From Betaproteobacteria bacterium (GTDB lineage: Bacteria > Pseudomonadota > Gammaproteobacteria > Burkholderiales > SG8-41): a DNA stretch of 64,000 nt. Shown here piece after piece: positions 8,880-17,836 of the stretch. Under the pieces are notes generated by a model. That model worked only from the letters and a program-made list of their open reading frames with translations, ran no database searches and had not been told where the DNA came from. The stretch is from assembly GCA_900299145.1 (NCBI GenBank), contig OMIN01000098.1, forward strand, positions 70,081-134,080, in the 5' to 3' direction. A program made the position numbers and the translations under genes. The stretch's first letter is position 1, and each line of letters starts with the position of its first letter.

Positions 8880-8902
8880 CAGCGGGCACGCTATAATCGA
8901 AG

Positions 8903-8935
8903 CGCGGCCCTCCAATCCGGGGCCGCGTTTTTTTT
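8903..8935 (+). terminator. rho-independent terminator after the kelch gene
   Basis: Perfect eight-base stem CGCGGCCC / GGGCCGCG with a nine-base loop, followed by eight T residues. It separates the kelch gene from the rnb-tonB-aroE-mtgA run. Confidence 0.9.
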
Positions 8936-8964
8936 GGGCGGATGGATAAACCAAGTCAGGTGTG

Positions 8965-10818
8965 ATGAACGTTTTTTACGAAGAAGACGGCGGTTTCAAG
9001 GTCGGCGCGATACTCGCCGACAACGACACGTCGCTACAGGTTGAAGCCCCGCACGGCAAACGTTCGAAGGTGAAAGCCTCGGCGGTGCTGCTGCGTTTTG
9101 ACAAGCCCGCGCTCGCCGATTTCCTGGAGGGCGCGCATCGCGCGGCGGACGAGATCGACATCGATTTTCTGTGGCAATGCTGCGGCGAAGCGGAGTTCGA
9201 TTATGCGGCGCTCGCGCGCGAGTATTTCGGGCACGAACCTGGCGCGCTGGAATCGGCGGCGGCATTGCTGCGGCTGCACGGCGCGCCGATGTATTTTTAC
9301 AAAAAAGGCCGTGGCCGCTACAAGGCCGCGCCCGAAGCGTCGCTCAAGGCGGCGCTCGCCGGTATCGAACGCAAGAAGCAGCAGGCGCTGCAGCAGGCGC
9401 GTTATGTCGAACAACTTAACGCGCACCAAACGCCGCCGGAATTCACGCCCCTGTTGCACAAGCTGCTCTACGCACCAGACAAAAACACCATTGAATTCAA
9501 AGCGTTGGATGAGGCCGCCACGGGCCAGCATTTGTCTCCCGCGCATTTGCTCGCCCGCTGTGGCGCGATTCCGTCAACCCATGATTTTCACCTGAACCGC
9601 TTTTTGTTCGAGCACTTTCCGCGCGGCGCGTCGCACGCGGCGCTGGACGTGGCGGCTGCGCCGGACGATCTACCGCTGGCGGATATCGCGGCCTACAGCA
9701 TTGATGACGCCGCCACCACCGAAATCGATGATGCCTTTTCCGTATCGCCACGCGCGGCGGGCGGCGTGCGCATCGGCGTGCACATTGCAGCGCCAGCGCT
9801 GGGCGTGCTGCCTGGTACGCCCGCCGAGGCCGTCGCGCGCGAGCGTTTGTCCACGGTGTATCACCCGGCCGGCAAGATCACCATGCTGCCAGATGCGATG
9901 GTTGCGCGTTATACGCTGGCCGAGGGCCGCGATTGTCCGGCGCTGTCTTTGTACACCGATGTCAATTCATCCGGGGAAATTGTCGGCACGGAAACGCGGC
10001 TGGAAAGCGTGCGCGTGGCCGCGAACCTGCGTCACGATACGTTGGAGCCGGTGTTTCACGAAGCGGCGCTGGCGAGCGGCGTGGTCGATCACGCGCAAGG
10101 CGTTGAACTCAAAACCCTGTCGGAATTTGCGGCGCGGCTCGCGCAGGCGCGGCTGGGCGGGCCGCAGCCGCCGCAGCGCGCAGAGTACACGTTTACTGTC
10201 GAGCATGATCGCGTCACCATCGGCCGTCGCGCGCGCGGTTCGGCCATCGACAATCTGGTGTCGGAGCTGATGATTTACGTCAACAGCACATGGGGCCGCG
10301 AGTTGGCCAACAAGAACGTTGCCGCGATTTACCGCGTGCAAAGCGCGGGCAAGGTGCGCATGAGCACTGCGCCCGCACCGCACGAGGGGCTCAACGTCGC
10401 GCAGTACCTGTGGGCCAGTTCGCCGCTGCGGCGTTACGTTGATCTAATCAACCAGCGGCAACTCATCGCGGCAACGCGCGGCGAGACGCCGCTGTACCCC
10501 GCGCGGGACGCCACGCTGCTGGCGGCCATGCGCGACTTTGAAGTGACTTATGATGCGTACGCCGAGTTCCAGCGCGGCATGGAGCGCTACTGGTGCCTGC
10601 GCTGGCTGCAACAGGAATCCCGCGACAAAGTCACCGCTACGGTGATCCGTGAAAACCTGTTCCGTTTCGACGAATTGCCGCTGGTGGTGCGCGTGGCTTC
10701 CGCGCCAGAACTGCCGCCCGACACCACGGTGGAGCTTACCGTCAGCAGCATTGATCTGCTGGATCTAAGCCTGCATTGCGAGTTCGTGCGGCAAGTCGGC
10801 GGCGCGGGTCGATGCTAG
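8965..10818 (+). CDS. RNB-domain exoribonuclease (RNase II family)
   Basis: 617 residues from the ATG at 8965 (a GTG immediately before it is also possible; AGG lies just upstream). The catalytic RNB signature is clear near residue 250: YSIDDAATTEIDDAFSV, with the aspartates that bind magnesium, followed by GVHIAAP and, later, ASSPLRRYVDLINQRQL. It degrades RNA 3' to 5'. Compared with E. coli RNase II, the N-terminal cold-shock domains are diverged, and the C-terminal S1 part is short. In many betaproteobacteria this gene precedes tonB, aroE and mtgA, as here. Confidence 0.9.
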   Translation: MNVFYEEDGGFKVGAILADNDTSLQVEAPHGKRSKVKASAVLLRFDKPALADFLEGAHRAADEIDIDFLWQCCGEAEFDYAALAREYFGHEPGALESAAALLRLHGAPMYFYKKGRGRYKAAPEASLKAALAGIERKKQQALQQARYVEQLNAHQTPPEFTPLLHKLLYAPDKNTIEFKALDEAATGQHLSPAHLLARCGAIPSTHDFHLNRFLFEHFPRGASHAALDVAAAPDDLPLADIAAYSIDDAATTEIDDAFSVSPRAAGGVRIGVHIAAPALGVLPGTPAEAVARERLSTVYHPAGKITMLPDAMVARYTLAEGRDCPALSLYTDVNSSGEIVGTETRLESVRVAANLRHDTLEPVFHEAALASGVVDHAQGVELKTLSEFAARLAQARLGGPQPPQRAEYTFTVEHDRVTIGRRARGSAIDNLVSELMIYVNSTWGRELANKNVAAIYRVQSAGKVRMSTAPAPHEGLNVAQYLWASSPLRRYVDLINQRQLIAATRGETPLYPARDATLLAAMRDFEVTYDAYAEFQRGMERYWCLRWLQQESRDKVTATVIRENLFRFDELPLVVRVASAPELPPDTTVELTVSSIDLLDLSLHCEFVRQVGGAGRC

Positions 10819-10868
10819 CGGCCACTGACTTTCACGGTAATGTCGCATTTCACTTGAAATAATGATTG

Positions 10869-10886
10869 TAAGCATCAGTTTTAAAA
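10869..10886 (+). repeat. AT-rich boundary motif, copy 4
   Basis: TAAGCATCAGTTTTAAAA, about 46 bases upstream of the tonB-like ATG; a weaker match to the consensus. Confidence 0.5.
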
Positions 10887-10932
10887 CACTTTTCTTGCCA
10901 AGTGCATGGGTTTCCCGGCAAACTCTCACGCC

Positions 10933-11997
10933 ATGAGCAAGCAGCCTACCGCCAAAGTTATTTCGCTGGCGAAATCCCCTTCACTGCCCGCTTCGATGGC
11001 CGCCCCCACCGCACCCGCGCGCCGAGCCAAGCGCGGGCATCAGGTGGCGCGCAACAGCACGCTGTCAGCGCTGGACGCGCGGGTGGCGCAACTGGAAAGC
11101 CTCGTTGCCACGCTCGACCGGCGCATGGCGCGCGGCGCGTTCAACCGGCCTTTTCAGGTGGCGCTGTCGGGTTCGATCCTGTTGCATCTCATCGTGATCA
11201 GCCTAGTGACGTTTACGTTGCCTGACAAAAAGCCCGCCAGCAACGACAAGCCGCTGGACGTGATTCTCGTCAACGCCAAAAGCAAGGCGAAGCCGCTCAA
11301 GGCGCAGGCGCTGGCGCAGCACAATCTCGATGGCGGCGGCAATACCGACGCTGACCGCCGCATGAAAAGCCCGCTGCCGGCGGTGCGTAACGACGTCACA
11401 TCAAACGACGTGACGGTCGCGCAAAAACGCGTCGAGCAGCTGGAACAGGAAGTGCGCCAGTTGATGACGCGGCAGAAATCCACGTATAGCGCCGCGTCCG
11501 GGCCGGCGCAACCAGCCAAACCGGAGCAACAAAAGCCCGACGCGCCCATCGCACCCAATCCGGTCGAGGCACAGCAACGGCTTAATATCCAGCGGCTGGA
11601 AGCGGAAATCGCGCGGAATTGGGAGGCTTATCAAAAACGTCCGCGCAGGCAATCCATCGGCGCTTCTGCCGCCGAGTATCGCTTTGCGCGATACGTCGAA
11701 GACTGGCGCGTCAAGGTGGAGCGTCTGGGCGAGGCCAACTATCCGCAGGCCGCGCGTGAGCAGAAAATCTACGGCAGCCTGCTGTTGATCGTGTCAATTC
11801 GCTCGAACGGCACAGTCGAGAATATCGAACTGCGGCGCTCGTCCGGCAGCAAAATTCTGGACGAAGCCGCAATTCGCATTGTGCGGCTCGGCGAGCCGTA
11901 TCCGGCGTTCCCGGCCAACATCGCCAGGGACACCGACATTCTGGATATCAGCCGCACCTGGCGTTTCACCACCGCCGATCGCATCGAAACCGAGTAG
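10933..11997 (+). CDS. tonB: TonB-like energy transducer
   Basis: 354 residues. The ATG at 10933 (MSKQPTAKV) is preferred; an in-frame ATG at 10906 is possible. An unusually long cytoplasmic N-terminus (about 75 residues) with a short coiled coil precedes one membrane segment (VALSGSILLHLIVISLVTFTL). The periplasmic part has a charged, coiled-coil linker (VEQLEQEVRQLMTRQ) rather than a long proline-rich spacer. The C-terminal TonB fold runs through YPQAAREQKIYGSLLLIVSI and IELRRSSGSKILDEAAIRIV. It passes proton-motive energy to outer-membrane receptors; no exbBD is adjacent. Confidence 0.85.
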   Translation: MSKQPTAKVISLAKSPSLPASMAAPTAPARRAKRGHQVARNSTLSALDARVAQLESLVATLDRRMARGAFNRPFQVALSGSILLHLIVISLVTFTLPDKKPASNDKPLDVILVNAKSKAKPLKAQALAQHNLDGGGNTDADRRMKSPLPAVRNDVTSNDVTVAQKRVEQLEQEVRQLMTRQKSTYSAASGPAQPAKPEQQKPDAPIAPNPVEAQQRLNIQRLEAEIARNWEAYQKRPRRQSIGASAAEYRFARYVEDWRVKVERLGEANYPQAAREQKIYGSLLLIVSIRSNGTVENIELRRSSGSKILDEAAIRIVRLGEPYPAFPANIARDTDILDISRTWRFTTADRIETE

Positions 11998-12034
11998 GCG
12001 CGCCGCTGCTTTTGTCCTGCACTACAATCGCCGC

Positions 12035-12868
12035 ATGACTGATACGTACGCCGTCATCGGCAACCCCATCGCTCACAGCAAGTCCCCGGAAATTCATGCC
12101 GCGTTCGCGCGCGCGACGTCACACGACATCGTTTACAAACGCATTTTCTGCGAGCTGGGCCAGTTCGCCGAAACCGTGCGCGCGTTTCAGGCCGAAGGCG
12201 GCAAGGGCCTGAACGTCACGGTTCCGTTCAAGCACGAGGCATTTGAATTCGCCACGCGTACCAGCGAACGCGCGCGCGAGGCTGGCGCAGTGAACGTGCT
12301 GAAGTTCGGCGGTGCGGCGCGCGGCGCTGAAGTGCTGGGTGACAATACCGACGGGGTGGGACTTACGCGCGATATCACCGTGAATCTGGGCCGGGAATTG
12401 CGCGGCAAAAGCATTCTGCTGTTGGGCGCGGGCGGGGCGTCATTCGGTGTGGTGGGGCCGCTTCTGGATGAAGTGCCGCGCACAATGGTGATTGCCAACC
12501 GCACGCTGAGCAAGGCCGAGGCGCTGGCGCAGCGTTTCGCGGCCCGCTACGGGCCCTGTGCGCTGTCCGCGTGCGGTTATGACGCGCTCAGCGGCTCGGC
12601 ATTCGACGTGGTGATCAATGCCACTTCTGCTGGCTTGAGCGGTGGTATGCCGGCGTTGCCCGAGGCGATTTTTGCGCCCGGCGCGCTCGCCTACGACATG
12701 GTTTACGACAAAGCCACGCCGTTCATGCAATACGCGCAAGCGCGCGGCGCCACGGTGGCCGACGGGCTGGGCATGCTGGTGGAGCAGGCGGCGGAATCGT
12801 TTTTGATCTGGCGCGGCGTGCGGCCCGCCACCGCGCCGGTGATGGCGGCACTGCGTGGCGCGCGGTAA
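12035..12868 (+). CDS. aroE: shikimate dehydrogenase
   Basis: 277 residues, start at the ATG at 12035. Reduces 3-dehydroshikimate with NADPH in aromatic amino acid synthesis. Hallmarks: VIGNPIAHSKSPEIH with the substrate-binding serines, NVTVPFKHEAF with the catalytic lysine, GDNTDGVGL with the catalytic aspartate region, and the Rossmann loop LLLGAGGASFGVVGP. The glycine-rich loop normally reads GAGGAxRG; here it is GAGGASFG. The stop overlaps the mtgA start by 14 bases. Confidence 0.93.
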   Translation: MTDTYAVIGNPIAHSKSPEIHAAFARATSHDIVYKRIFCELGQFAETVRAFQAEGGKGLNVTVPFKHEAFEFATRTSERAREAGAVNVLKFGGAARGAEVLGDNTDGVGLTRDITVNLGRELRGKSILLLGAGGASFGVVGPLLDEVPRTMVIANRTLSKAEALAQRFAARYGPCALSACGYDALSGSAFDVVINATSAGLSGGMPALPEAIFAPGALAYDMVYDKATPFMQYAQARGATVADGLGMLVEQAAESFLIWRGVRPATAPVMAALRGAR

Positions 12869-13598
12869 ATCCCCCGCCCCGCCGCACGGTGCGAGGGGTG
12901 TCTTTAAGTATTTGTTTTTATTGACTTTTCGGGTTGTGCTGCTGGCGGTCTTTGGCTTGATCGCGCTGCAATTCTGGTTCTTTGCGCACGTCGCCTACTG
13001 GGTGAAATTTGATCCCGGCTCCACTGCCTTCATGCGCGCGCGGCTGGAAATTTTGCGCGAAGACAATCCCAACGCGAAGCTGCGCCACCAATGGGTGCCT
13101 TATCAAAAAATCTCGCCACATCTGAAACGCGCGCTGATAGCCGCCGAAGACGCAAAATTCCTGCAGCACCACGGCTTCGACTGGGATGGTATCAAGCAGG
13201 CGTGGGAGCGCAACCGGCGCGAGGGTGACATCGTCGCGGGGGGCTCCACCATCACGCAGCAGTTGGCGAAGAACCTGTTTTTTTCGGGCAAGCGCACGTG
13301 GTGGCGAAAGGCGCAGGAAACGGTGATTACCGCGATGCTCGAAGCGCTGATGTCCAAGCAGCGCATATTCGAGATCTATCTGAATGTGATCGAGTGGGGC
13401 GACGGCGTGTTCGGCGCCGAAGCTGCCGCGCGTTATCACTACGGCGGCACGGCAGCGGGCTTATCCGCCGAGCAGGCGGCGCGGCTGGCGGCCATGACAC
13501 CCAGCCCGCGCCGTTATGGTCCGGGCGCAAACACGGCGTATCTGCGGCAGCGCACGGCGATGATTTATGCGCGCGCGCAAGGCGTGCGCGTGCCGTAG
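12855..13598 (+). CDS. mtgA: monofunctional biosynthetic peptidoglycan transglycosylase
   Basis: 247 residues from a GTG at 12855 overlapping aroE. One N-terminal membrane anchor (LTFRVVLLAVFGLIALQFWFF) precedes the GT51 domain: the catalytic glutamate in AAEDAKFLQHHGFDWDG, GGSTITQQLAKNLFF, and IYLNVIEWGDGVFGAEAAA. It polymerises lipid II into glycan strands at the inner membrane. The segment just before the anchor (FKYLFLL) is encoded by a copy of the AT-rich motif (12905–12924); a TTG at 12921 would make a shorter protein, but no ribosome site decides between them. Confidence 0.92.
   Translation: MARGKSPAPPHGARGVFKYLFLLTFRVVLLAVFGLIALQFWFFAHVAYWVKFDPGSTAFMRARLEILREDNPNAKLRHQWVPYQKISPHLKRALIAAEDAKFLQHHGFDWDGIKQAWERNRREGDIVAGGSTITQQLAKNLFFSGKRTWWRKAQETVITAMLEALMSKQRIFEIYLNVIEWGDGVFGAEAAARYHYGGTAAGLSAEQAARLAAMTPSPRRYGPGANTAYLRQRTAMIYARAQGVRVP
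12905..12924 (+). repeat. AT-rich boundary motif, copy 5 (inside mtgA 5' end)
   Basis: An exact match to the consensus TAAGTATTTGTTTTTATTGA. If the GTG at 12855 is the true start it is translated as part of the N-terminus; if the TTG at 12921 is used, it is leader sequence. Confidence 0.75.
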
Positions 13599-13615
13599 CC
13601 GGTTGTCTTTGCACG

Positions 13616-15025
13616 CTAGGCCGTATCCAGCGTGGCCTCAGGGGCTTCAAACAAGCGCTCCAGCGCGGCGGCATCGACCGGTTTGCTGTAAATATAGCCT
13701 TGGTAGGTTTCGCAATTCAGGCGGCGCAGGTAGGCGAGTTGTGCCGCCGTTTCCACGCCCTCTGCCACCACATCCAGATGCAACTCCTTGGCGATCGCCA
13801 CGATGGCGCCGACTATGGCGCAGGCGCGCGCGCTATCGGCCGGGTTGTCGATTGCGGCGACAAAACTGCGGTCGATTTTCAGCGTGTCAATCGGCAGACG
13901 TTGCAGCACGCTCAATGATGAATAGCCGGTACCGAAATCGTCCATCGCAATGCGCACGCCCTGTTTCCGGATGTGTTGCAGGATGGCAATGGCTTCCTCC
14001 ACGCGTTGCATGAGCATGGTTTCGGTGATTTCGAGCATCAGCCAGCCCGGTTCAATACTGCTGTCGGCGATGGCCTGGCGCACCGTGTCGACGAGGCTTT
14101 CGCTCAGTTGCACAGCTGATACGTTCACCACCACGTATGGCACCTGCACGCCGCGCGCGCGCCACGATTTTATGGTGCGGCAGGCCTCGTTCAGTATCCA
14201 GACGCCCATCGGCACAATTAGGCCGGTTTCTTCCGCCAGTGTGATGAATTCGCCCGGCGCCAGCAAGCCGCGCCGTGGGTGGCGCCAGCGTATGAGGGAT
14301 TCCGTGCCCTGTATCGCGCCGCTGGCAACAGAGACTTGCGGCTGGAAATGCAGCACGAATTCCTGGTTTTCGAGCGCCGCACGTAATTCACGTTCGAGCT
14401 GCGCGCGCCGCACCATGCGCTGGTTCATTTCCTCGGCGAAGAACTGATAATTATTGCGGCCAAGCTCCTTGGCGTCGTACATCGCGATATCGGCGTTTTT
14501 CATCAGTGCGATGACGTCTTTGCCGTCGCCGGGGAAAAAGCAGATGCCGATGCTGGCCGACGTGAAGGCATCGTGCCCGGATAGCCGGTAGGGCGCTGTC
14601 AGCAGTTTGAGCATGCGATCGGCAACGGTGGCGACGGTGGCCGCATTGGGCGCGTCGTTTAACAACACCATGAACTCATCGCCGCCCAACCGTGCCACCA
14701 CGTCCACTTCGCGCACGCAGGAAGTCAGGCCCTGCGCGCACTCGCGCAGCAGGGTGTCGCCCGCCGCGTGTCCCAGCGTGTCGTTGACCGCCTTGAATTT
14801 ATCCAGATCAATGAACATCACCGCGAGCTGGCCGCGCGTGCGTGCCGCACGCGCCACCGCATCTGCCATTTTTTGCAGCAGCGCGTTGCGGTTGGCCAGA
14901 CCGGTGAGCGTGTCGGTGGTCGCGAGGTGCTCGATATGGCGCTCTGCGCGCAGCTTCTCGGTGACATCGCGCATGATGCACGATACGAACGCCACCCCTC
15001 CCTGCGCGTCGCGTACCGCGGACAT
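13616..15025 (-). CDS. downstream half of the split gene: GGDEF-EAL
   Basis: 469 residues from the ATG at 15025, the first in-frame ATG after the stop; reading could also begin nearer 15223. GGDEF is intact (LGGDEFMVLL, diguanylate cyclase signature). The EAL motif reads ESL in GTESLIRWRHP, with the catalytic glutamate kept and LEITE, DDFGTGYSSL and KIDRSFV also present, so phosphodiesterase activity is plausible. Confidence 0.6.
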   Translation of the reverse strand: MSAVRDAQGGVAFVSCIMRDVTEKLRAERHIEHLATTDTLTGLANRNALLQKMADAVARAARTRGQLAVMFIDLDKFKAVNDTLGHAAGDTLLRECAQGLTSCVREVDVVARLGGDEFMVLLNDAPNAATVATVADRMLKLLTAPYRLSGHDAFTSASIGICFFPGDGKDVIALMKNADIAMYDAKELGRNNYQFFAEEMNQRMVRRAQLERELRAALENQEFVLHFQPQVSVASGAIQGTESLIRWRHPRRGLLAPGEFITLAEETGLIVPMGVWILNEACRTIKSWRARGVQVPYVVVNVSAVQLSESLVDTVRQAIADSSIEPGWLMLEITETMLMQRVEEAIAILQHIRKQGVRIAMDDFGTGYSSLSVLQRLPIDTLKIDRSFVAAIDNPADSARACAIVGAIVAIAKELHLDVVAEGVETAAQLAYLRRLNCETYQGYIYSKPVDAAALERLFEAPEATLDTA

Positions 15026-15223
15026 GGTGGTTTCGACGTGGATGGTCGAGCCGTCCTTGCGGCGGCGGATGTCCTCGCGTGGTACCGGCGCCGGTTCGCC
15101 GCTAAGCAGCTTTTCAAAACGGGCGTGTACCGGTGCGTCGGGCGACGTCGACAGCAGCCTGCGGAATGATTGGCCCAGCGCTTCCTGTTCGCTCCAGCCA
15201 AAAAGCCTTTCTGCCGCGGCATT

Positions 15224-16570
15224 TCAGCTGATGATTCTGTCGTCGGGCGCACGGCCGACAATGGCGTCATTGCTGGTTTCAACGATTGCAGCGAGCTGTG
15301 CCTGCATTTGCGCTGATCGCCAGCGCTCGGTGATGTCCTCCGCCACGAGGATGAAATATAACGGGTTCCCCACCGTGTCGCGTACCAGCGAAATCGTACG
15401 GTTCACCCACAGTGTGCCACCGTCCCTGCGCACGTAAACACATTCGGAGGCCTGCGTGCCGGCTTCGCTGCCGGGCATGGAGTCACGCAAATCACCGGAT
15501 TCGGTGAAATCGTAACCGCGATGCAGGAGATTCGAAGTTGTCATACACAGCAATTCGTTGGGTGTGTAGCCCAGCATTTCGCACAACTTGCGATTGACGT
15601 GCAGAATGCGTCGCTCTTTCACGCTGGCCTGCAAGATGCCGACCGGCGCGTGATCGAAAGTCGCGCGAAACCGCATCTCACTTTCCTGCAACGATTGATT
15701 CGCCTGCGACAGATCCCGCGTGCGCGCCTCGACCAACGCCCGCAGGTTGTCGCGGTGATGGGCGAGCTCGGCCTCAACCCGGCGCCGCTGTTCTATCTCG
15801 TCGGTGAGCGCAAGGTTTTGCTCGCTGAGGGCTTGTGTCATCAGCTGGCTTTGCAGGGACACCGCGAGTGCCATGCCCATGATCAATAGCGTAATTACGG
15901 TAATCGCCAAAGCCATCAGCTTGGGATCGAGCGCGGCACCGGTCGCAAAGCCCTGCCCGCTTGCCACACAGACCGTGGCGTACATGCCGGTATAGTGCAT
16001 CCCGGCAATGGCCACCCCCATGACGGCTGCCGCGAGTATTTTTCGCGAAGTTTCGGTGTGCGTGCGTCGCGATACAAACCACAGGGCAATGGTTGAACAC
16101 ACCGCCGCGTTGACCACCGACAGGACAAACGGCCCTGCGTAATACATCAATTGCGCGTCCATGCGCATGGCCGCCATGCCCATGTAGTGCATAATGCCAA
16201 TTCCCGTGCCCATCACCGCGCCGCCGATCAGGCGCCGCGAAACGGAAAAGCGGTGACGCGTGATGATGAACAGGGCAAACCCCGAAGTGGCTATCGCCAC
16301 TGCCATCGAGGCCAGCGTGGTTCGCAACTCATACTGCACGGGAATCGGAAGGCGGTAAGCGAGCATGCCCACGAAATGCATGGCCCACACCCCGGCGCCC
16401 ATGGCCAAGGCTCCACCGGCAAGCCAGGCCATGGCTTTGCGCCGCTCCTCGCGAAACTCAGTGACACGACCTGCAAGGTCGATGGCGGTATAAGACGCCA
16501 AAACCGCCACGATGTACGACAACGCCGCCAGCCAGCCATCATATCCGGTGGGCAATACGCGTCCCGGCAA
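15224..16570 (-). CDS. upstream half of the split gene: MHYT sensor with PAS domain
   Basis: 448 residues up to the in-frame TGA. It begins at a TTG (16570), the first possible start after a stop; a second TTG at 16555 is possible. The product would be a seven-helix membrane sensor, thought to bind metal ions or gases through its three MHYT motifs, plus one complete PAS domain, but without any output domain. Confidence 0.6.
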   Translation of the reverse strand: MPGRVLPTGYDGWLAALSYIVAVLASYTAIDLAGRVTEFREERRKAMAWLAGGALAMGAGVWAMHFVGMLAYRLPIPVQYELRTTLASMAVAIATSGFALFIITRHRFSVSRRLIGGAVMGTGIGIMHYMGMAAMRMDAQLMYYAGPFVLSVVNAAVCSTIALWFVSRRTHTETSRKILAAAVMGVAIAGMHYTGMYATVCVASGQGFATGAALDPKLMALAITVITLLIMGMALAVSLQSQLMTQALSEQNLALTDEIEQRRRVEAELAHHRDNLRALVEARTRDLSQANQSLQESEMRFRATFDHAPVGILQASVKERRILHVNRKLCEMLGYTPNELLCMTTSNLLHRGYDFTESGDLRDSMPGSEAGTQASECVYVRRDGGTLWVNRTISLVRDTVGNPLYFILVAEDITERWRSAQMQAQLAAIVETSNDAIVGRAPDDRIIS

Positions 16571-16818
16571 AGGTCACGAAACGAATTGCAGAAAATCGTT
16601 CACGTAGAAATGAGTCGCCGTAGTTTGGGTGAGAAAGCTGATACACCAATTCTGGCAACTACTATACCGTAAAGCCGGTAATTCGCGAGTGTGGCGCTGG
16701 GTGGAAGTGTCTAATATCTCCGAGAGTTGTAATGCGCTCGACTGACGGTTGACGACGCGCCGAGTAATCGGCCGCCGCAATATGCTGCGGCGCAGCAGTG
16801 CGCCCGAACCGAATCTAC

Positions 16819-17787
16819 TTAATCTATCTTGGTTCCCGAATCCTTCACCGCTTTAACCCATTTGGCGAGTTCCGTGACCATGTAGCGGCGGAATTCCTCG
16901 CGCGATTCGCCCGCCGCCTGAAAGGCGAGGGAATTGAAAAGGTCTCTTACGTCCGGCTTTTTGAGCACGGCAATTAATTCGTTGTTGAGCCTGTCAAGAA
17001 TAGAGTCGGGCGTTTTCGCCGGAGCGAGTATGCCGGTCCAGCCCGCCACTTCAAATCCGGCGTAGCCGGATTCGGCGACAGTCGGCAATTCCGGCAAAAA
17101 CGGCGAACGCGCCGAGGTGGATACCGCCAACCCGCGTAATTTGCCCGACTTGATATGTGGCAACACGGAAGTCATCGAGTCGAACATCATCGGCAACTCG
17201 CCGCTCATCACCTGAATGTTGGAATCGCCGCTGCCGCGAAACGACACATTGTTGCCGAGCTTGATGCCGGCGGCGTTTTGCAACATCACGGTCGTCAGGT
17301 GATTCACCGACCCCGCGCCGAACGTGCCGTAGTTCAGTTCGCCGGGGCGTGCCTTGGCGATGGCGACCATGGCTTTCACGGTTTTCGCGGCGAACGAAGG
17401 GTTGACCACCAGCGTTTGCGAGACCGACACCAGCCGCGTGACCGGCGCGAAATCACGTATCGGATCATAGGGCAGCTTCGGATACAGCCCGGGGTTAATC
17501 GCCAGCGCGCCGGTACCGTTGACCGACAACGTATAGCCGTCGGGCACGGCCTTTGCGGCGAGTTCAGTGCCGATGATTGCGCCAGCGCCTGGCCGATTTT
17601 CAATCACCACCTGCTGGCTCCAGGCTTCCGTCAGTTTCTGCCCGACGAGCCGCCCCAGCACGTCGCTCTGCGTACCCGCGCCGAAGGGCACGATGATGCG
17701 TATGGGTTTGACGGGGTAGGTTTGCGCGGCGGCAACGGTTGAAAAGAAAAACGGCACTATGGCGAGAAATAAATTCCGGATATTCAT
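16819..17787 (-). CDS. Bug/TctC-type tripartite tricarboxylate transporter receptor
   Basis: 322 residues; start at the ATG at 17787, which begins a signal peptide (FLAIVPFFFSTVAAAQ). Mature features of the family: YPVKPIRIIVPFGAGTQSD near the start, VVIENRPGAGAIIG, AVPDGYTLSVNGTGALAIN, PYDPIRDFAPVT and the two-lobed periplasmic binding protein pattern. It should bind a carboxylate-like ligand. No TctA or TctB membrane gene is present in the window. It lies 49 bases downstream of the MBL-fold gene on the same strand. Confidence 0.9.
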   Translation of the reverse strand: MNIRNLFLAIVPFFFSTVAAAQTYPVKPIRIIVPFGAGTQSDVLGRLVGQKLTEAWSQQVVIENRPGAGAIIGTELAAKAVPDGYTLSVNGTGALAINPGLYPKLPYDPIRDFAPVTRLVSVSQTLVVNPSFAAKTVKAMVAIAKARPGELNYGTFGAGSVNHLTTVMLQNAAGIKLGNNVSFRGSGDSNIQVMSGELPMMFDSMTSVLPHIKSGKLRGLAVSTSARSPFLPELPTVAESGYAGFEVAGWTGILAPAKTPDSILDRLNNELIAVLKKPDVRDLFNSLAFQAAGESREEFRRYMVTELAKWVKAVKDSGTKID

Positions 17788-17836
17788 GGCTGTGACCTTG
17801 GATGCAAACGTAGGGAAGGTAACGCAGTGCGTGGCT

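Larger units (their letters stand above)
13616..16570 (-). pseudogene. MHYT-PAS-PAS-GGDEF-EAL c-di-GMP signalling gene interrupted by one in-frame stop
   Basis: Read on the minus strand the frame is continuous from 16570 to 13616 (984 sense codons) except for one TGA at 15224–15226, codon 449. The stop falls in a PAS domain where the flanking residues read IIS-stop-NAAAERLFGWSEQEA; this position is normally tryptophan (TGG), so one base change explains it. Upstream part: seven-helix MHYT sensor with MHFVGM, MHYMGM and MHYTGM (residues 64, 127, 191), a coiled coil, PAS1. Downstream: rest of PAS2, GGDEF, EAL. Could be a real nonsense mutation, a sequencing error, or two proteins made separately. 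The convergent mtgA ends 17 bases away. Confidence 0.85.

Noticed and set aside
8892-8897. TATAAT near the kelch terminator considered as an rnb promoter
   Set aside because: No -35-like sequence at 16–18 bases upstream; the best TTGATC is 26 bases away, and a strong terminator lies directly downstream.
15224-15226. TGA considered as a selenocysteine codon
   Set aside because: The position matches a conserved tryptophan of a PAS domain, not a redox site, and I saw no convincing downstream SECIS-like hairpin.
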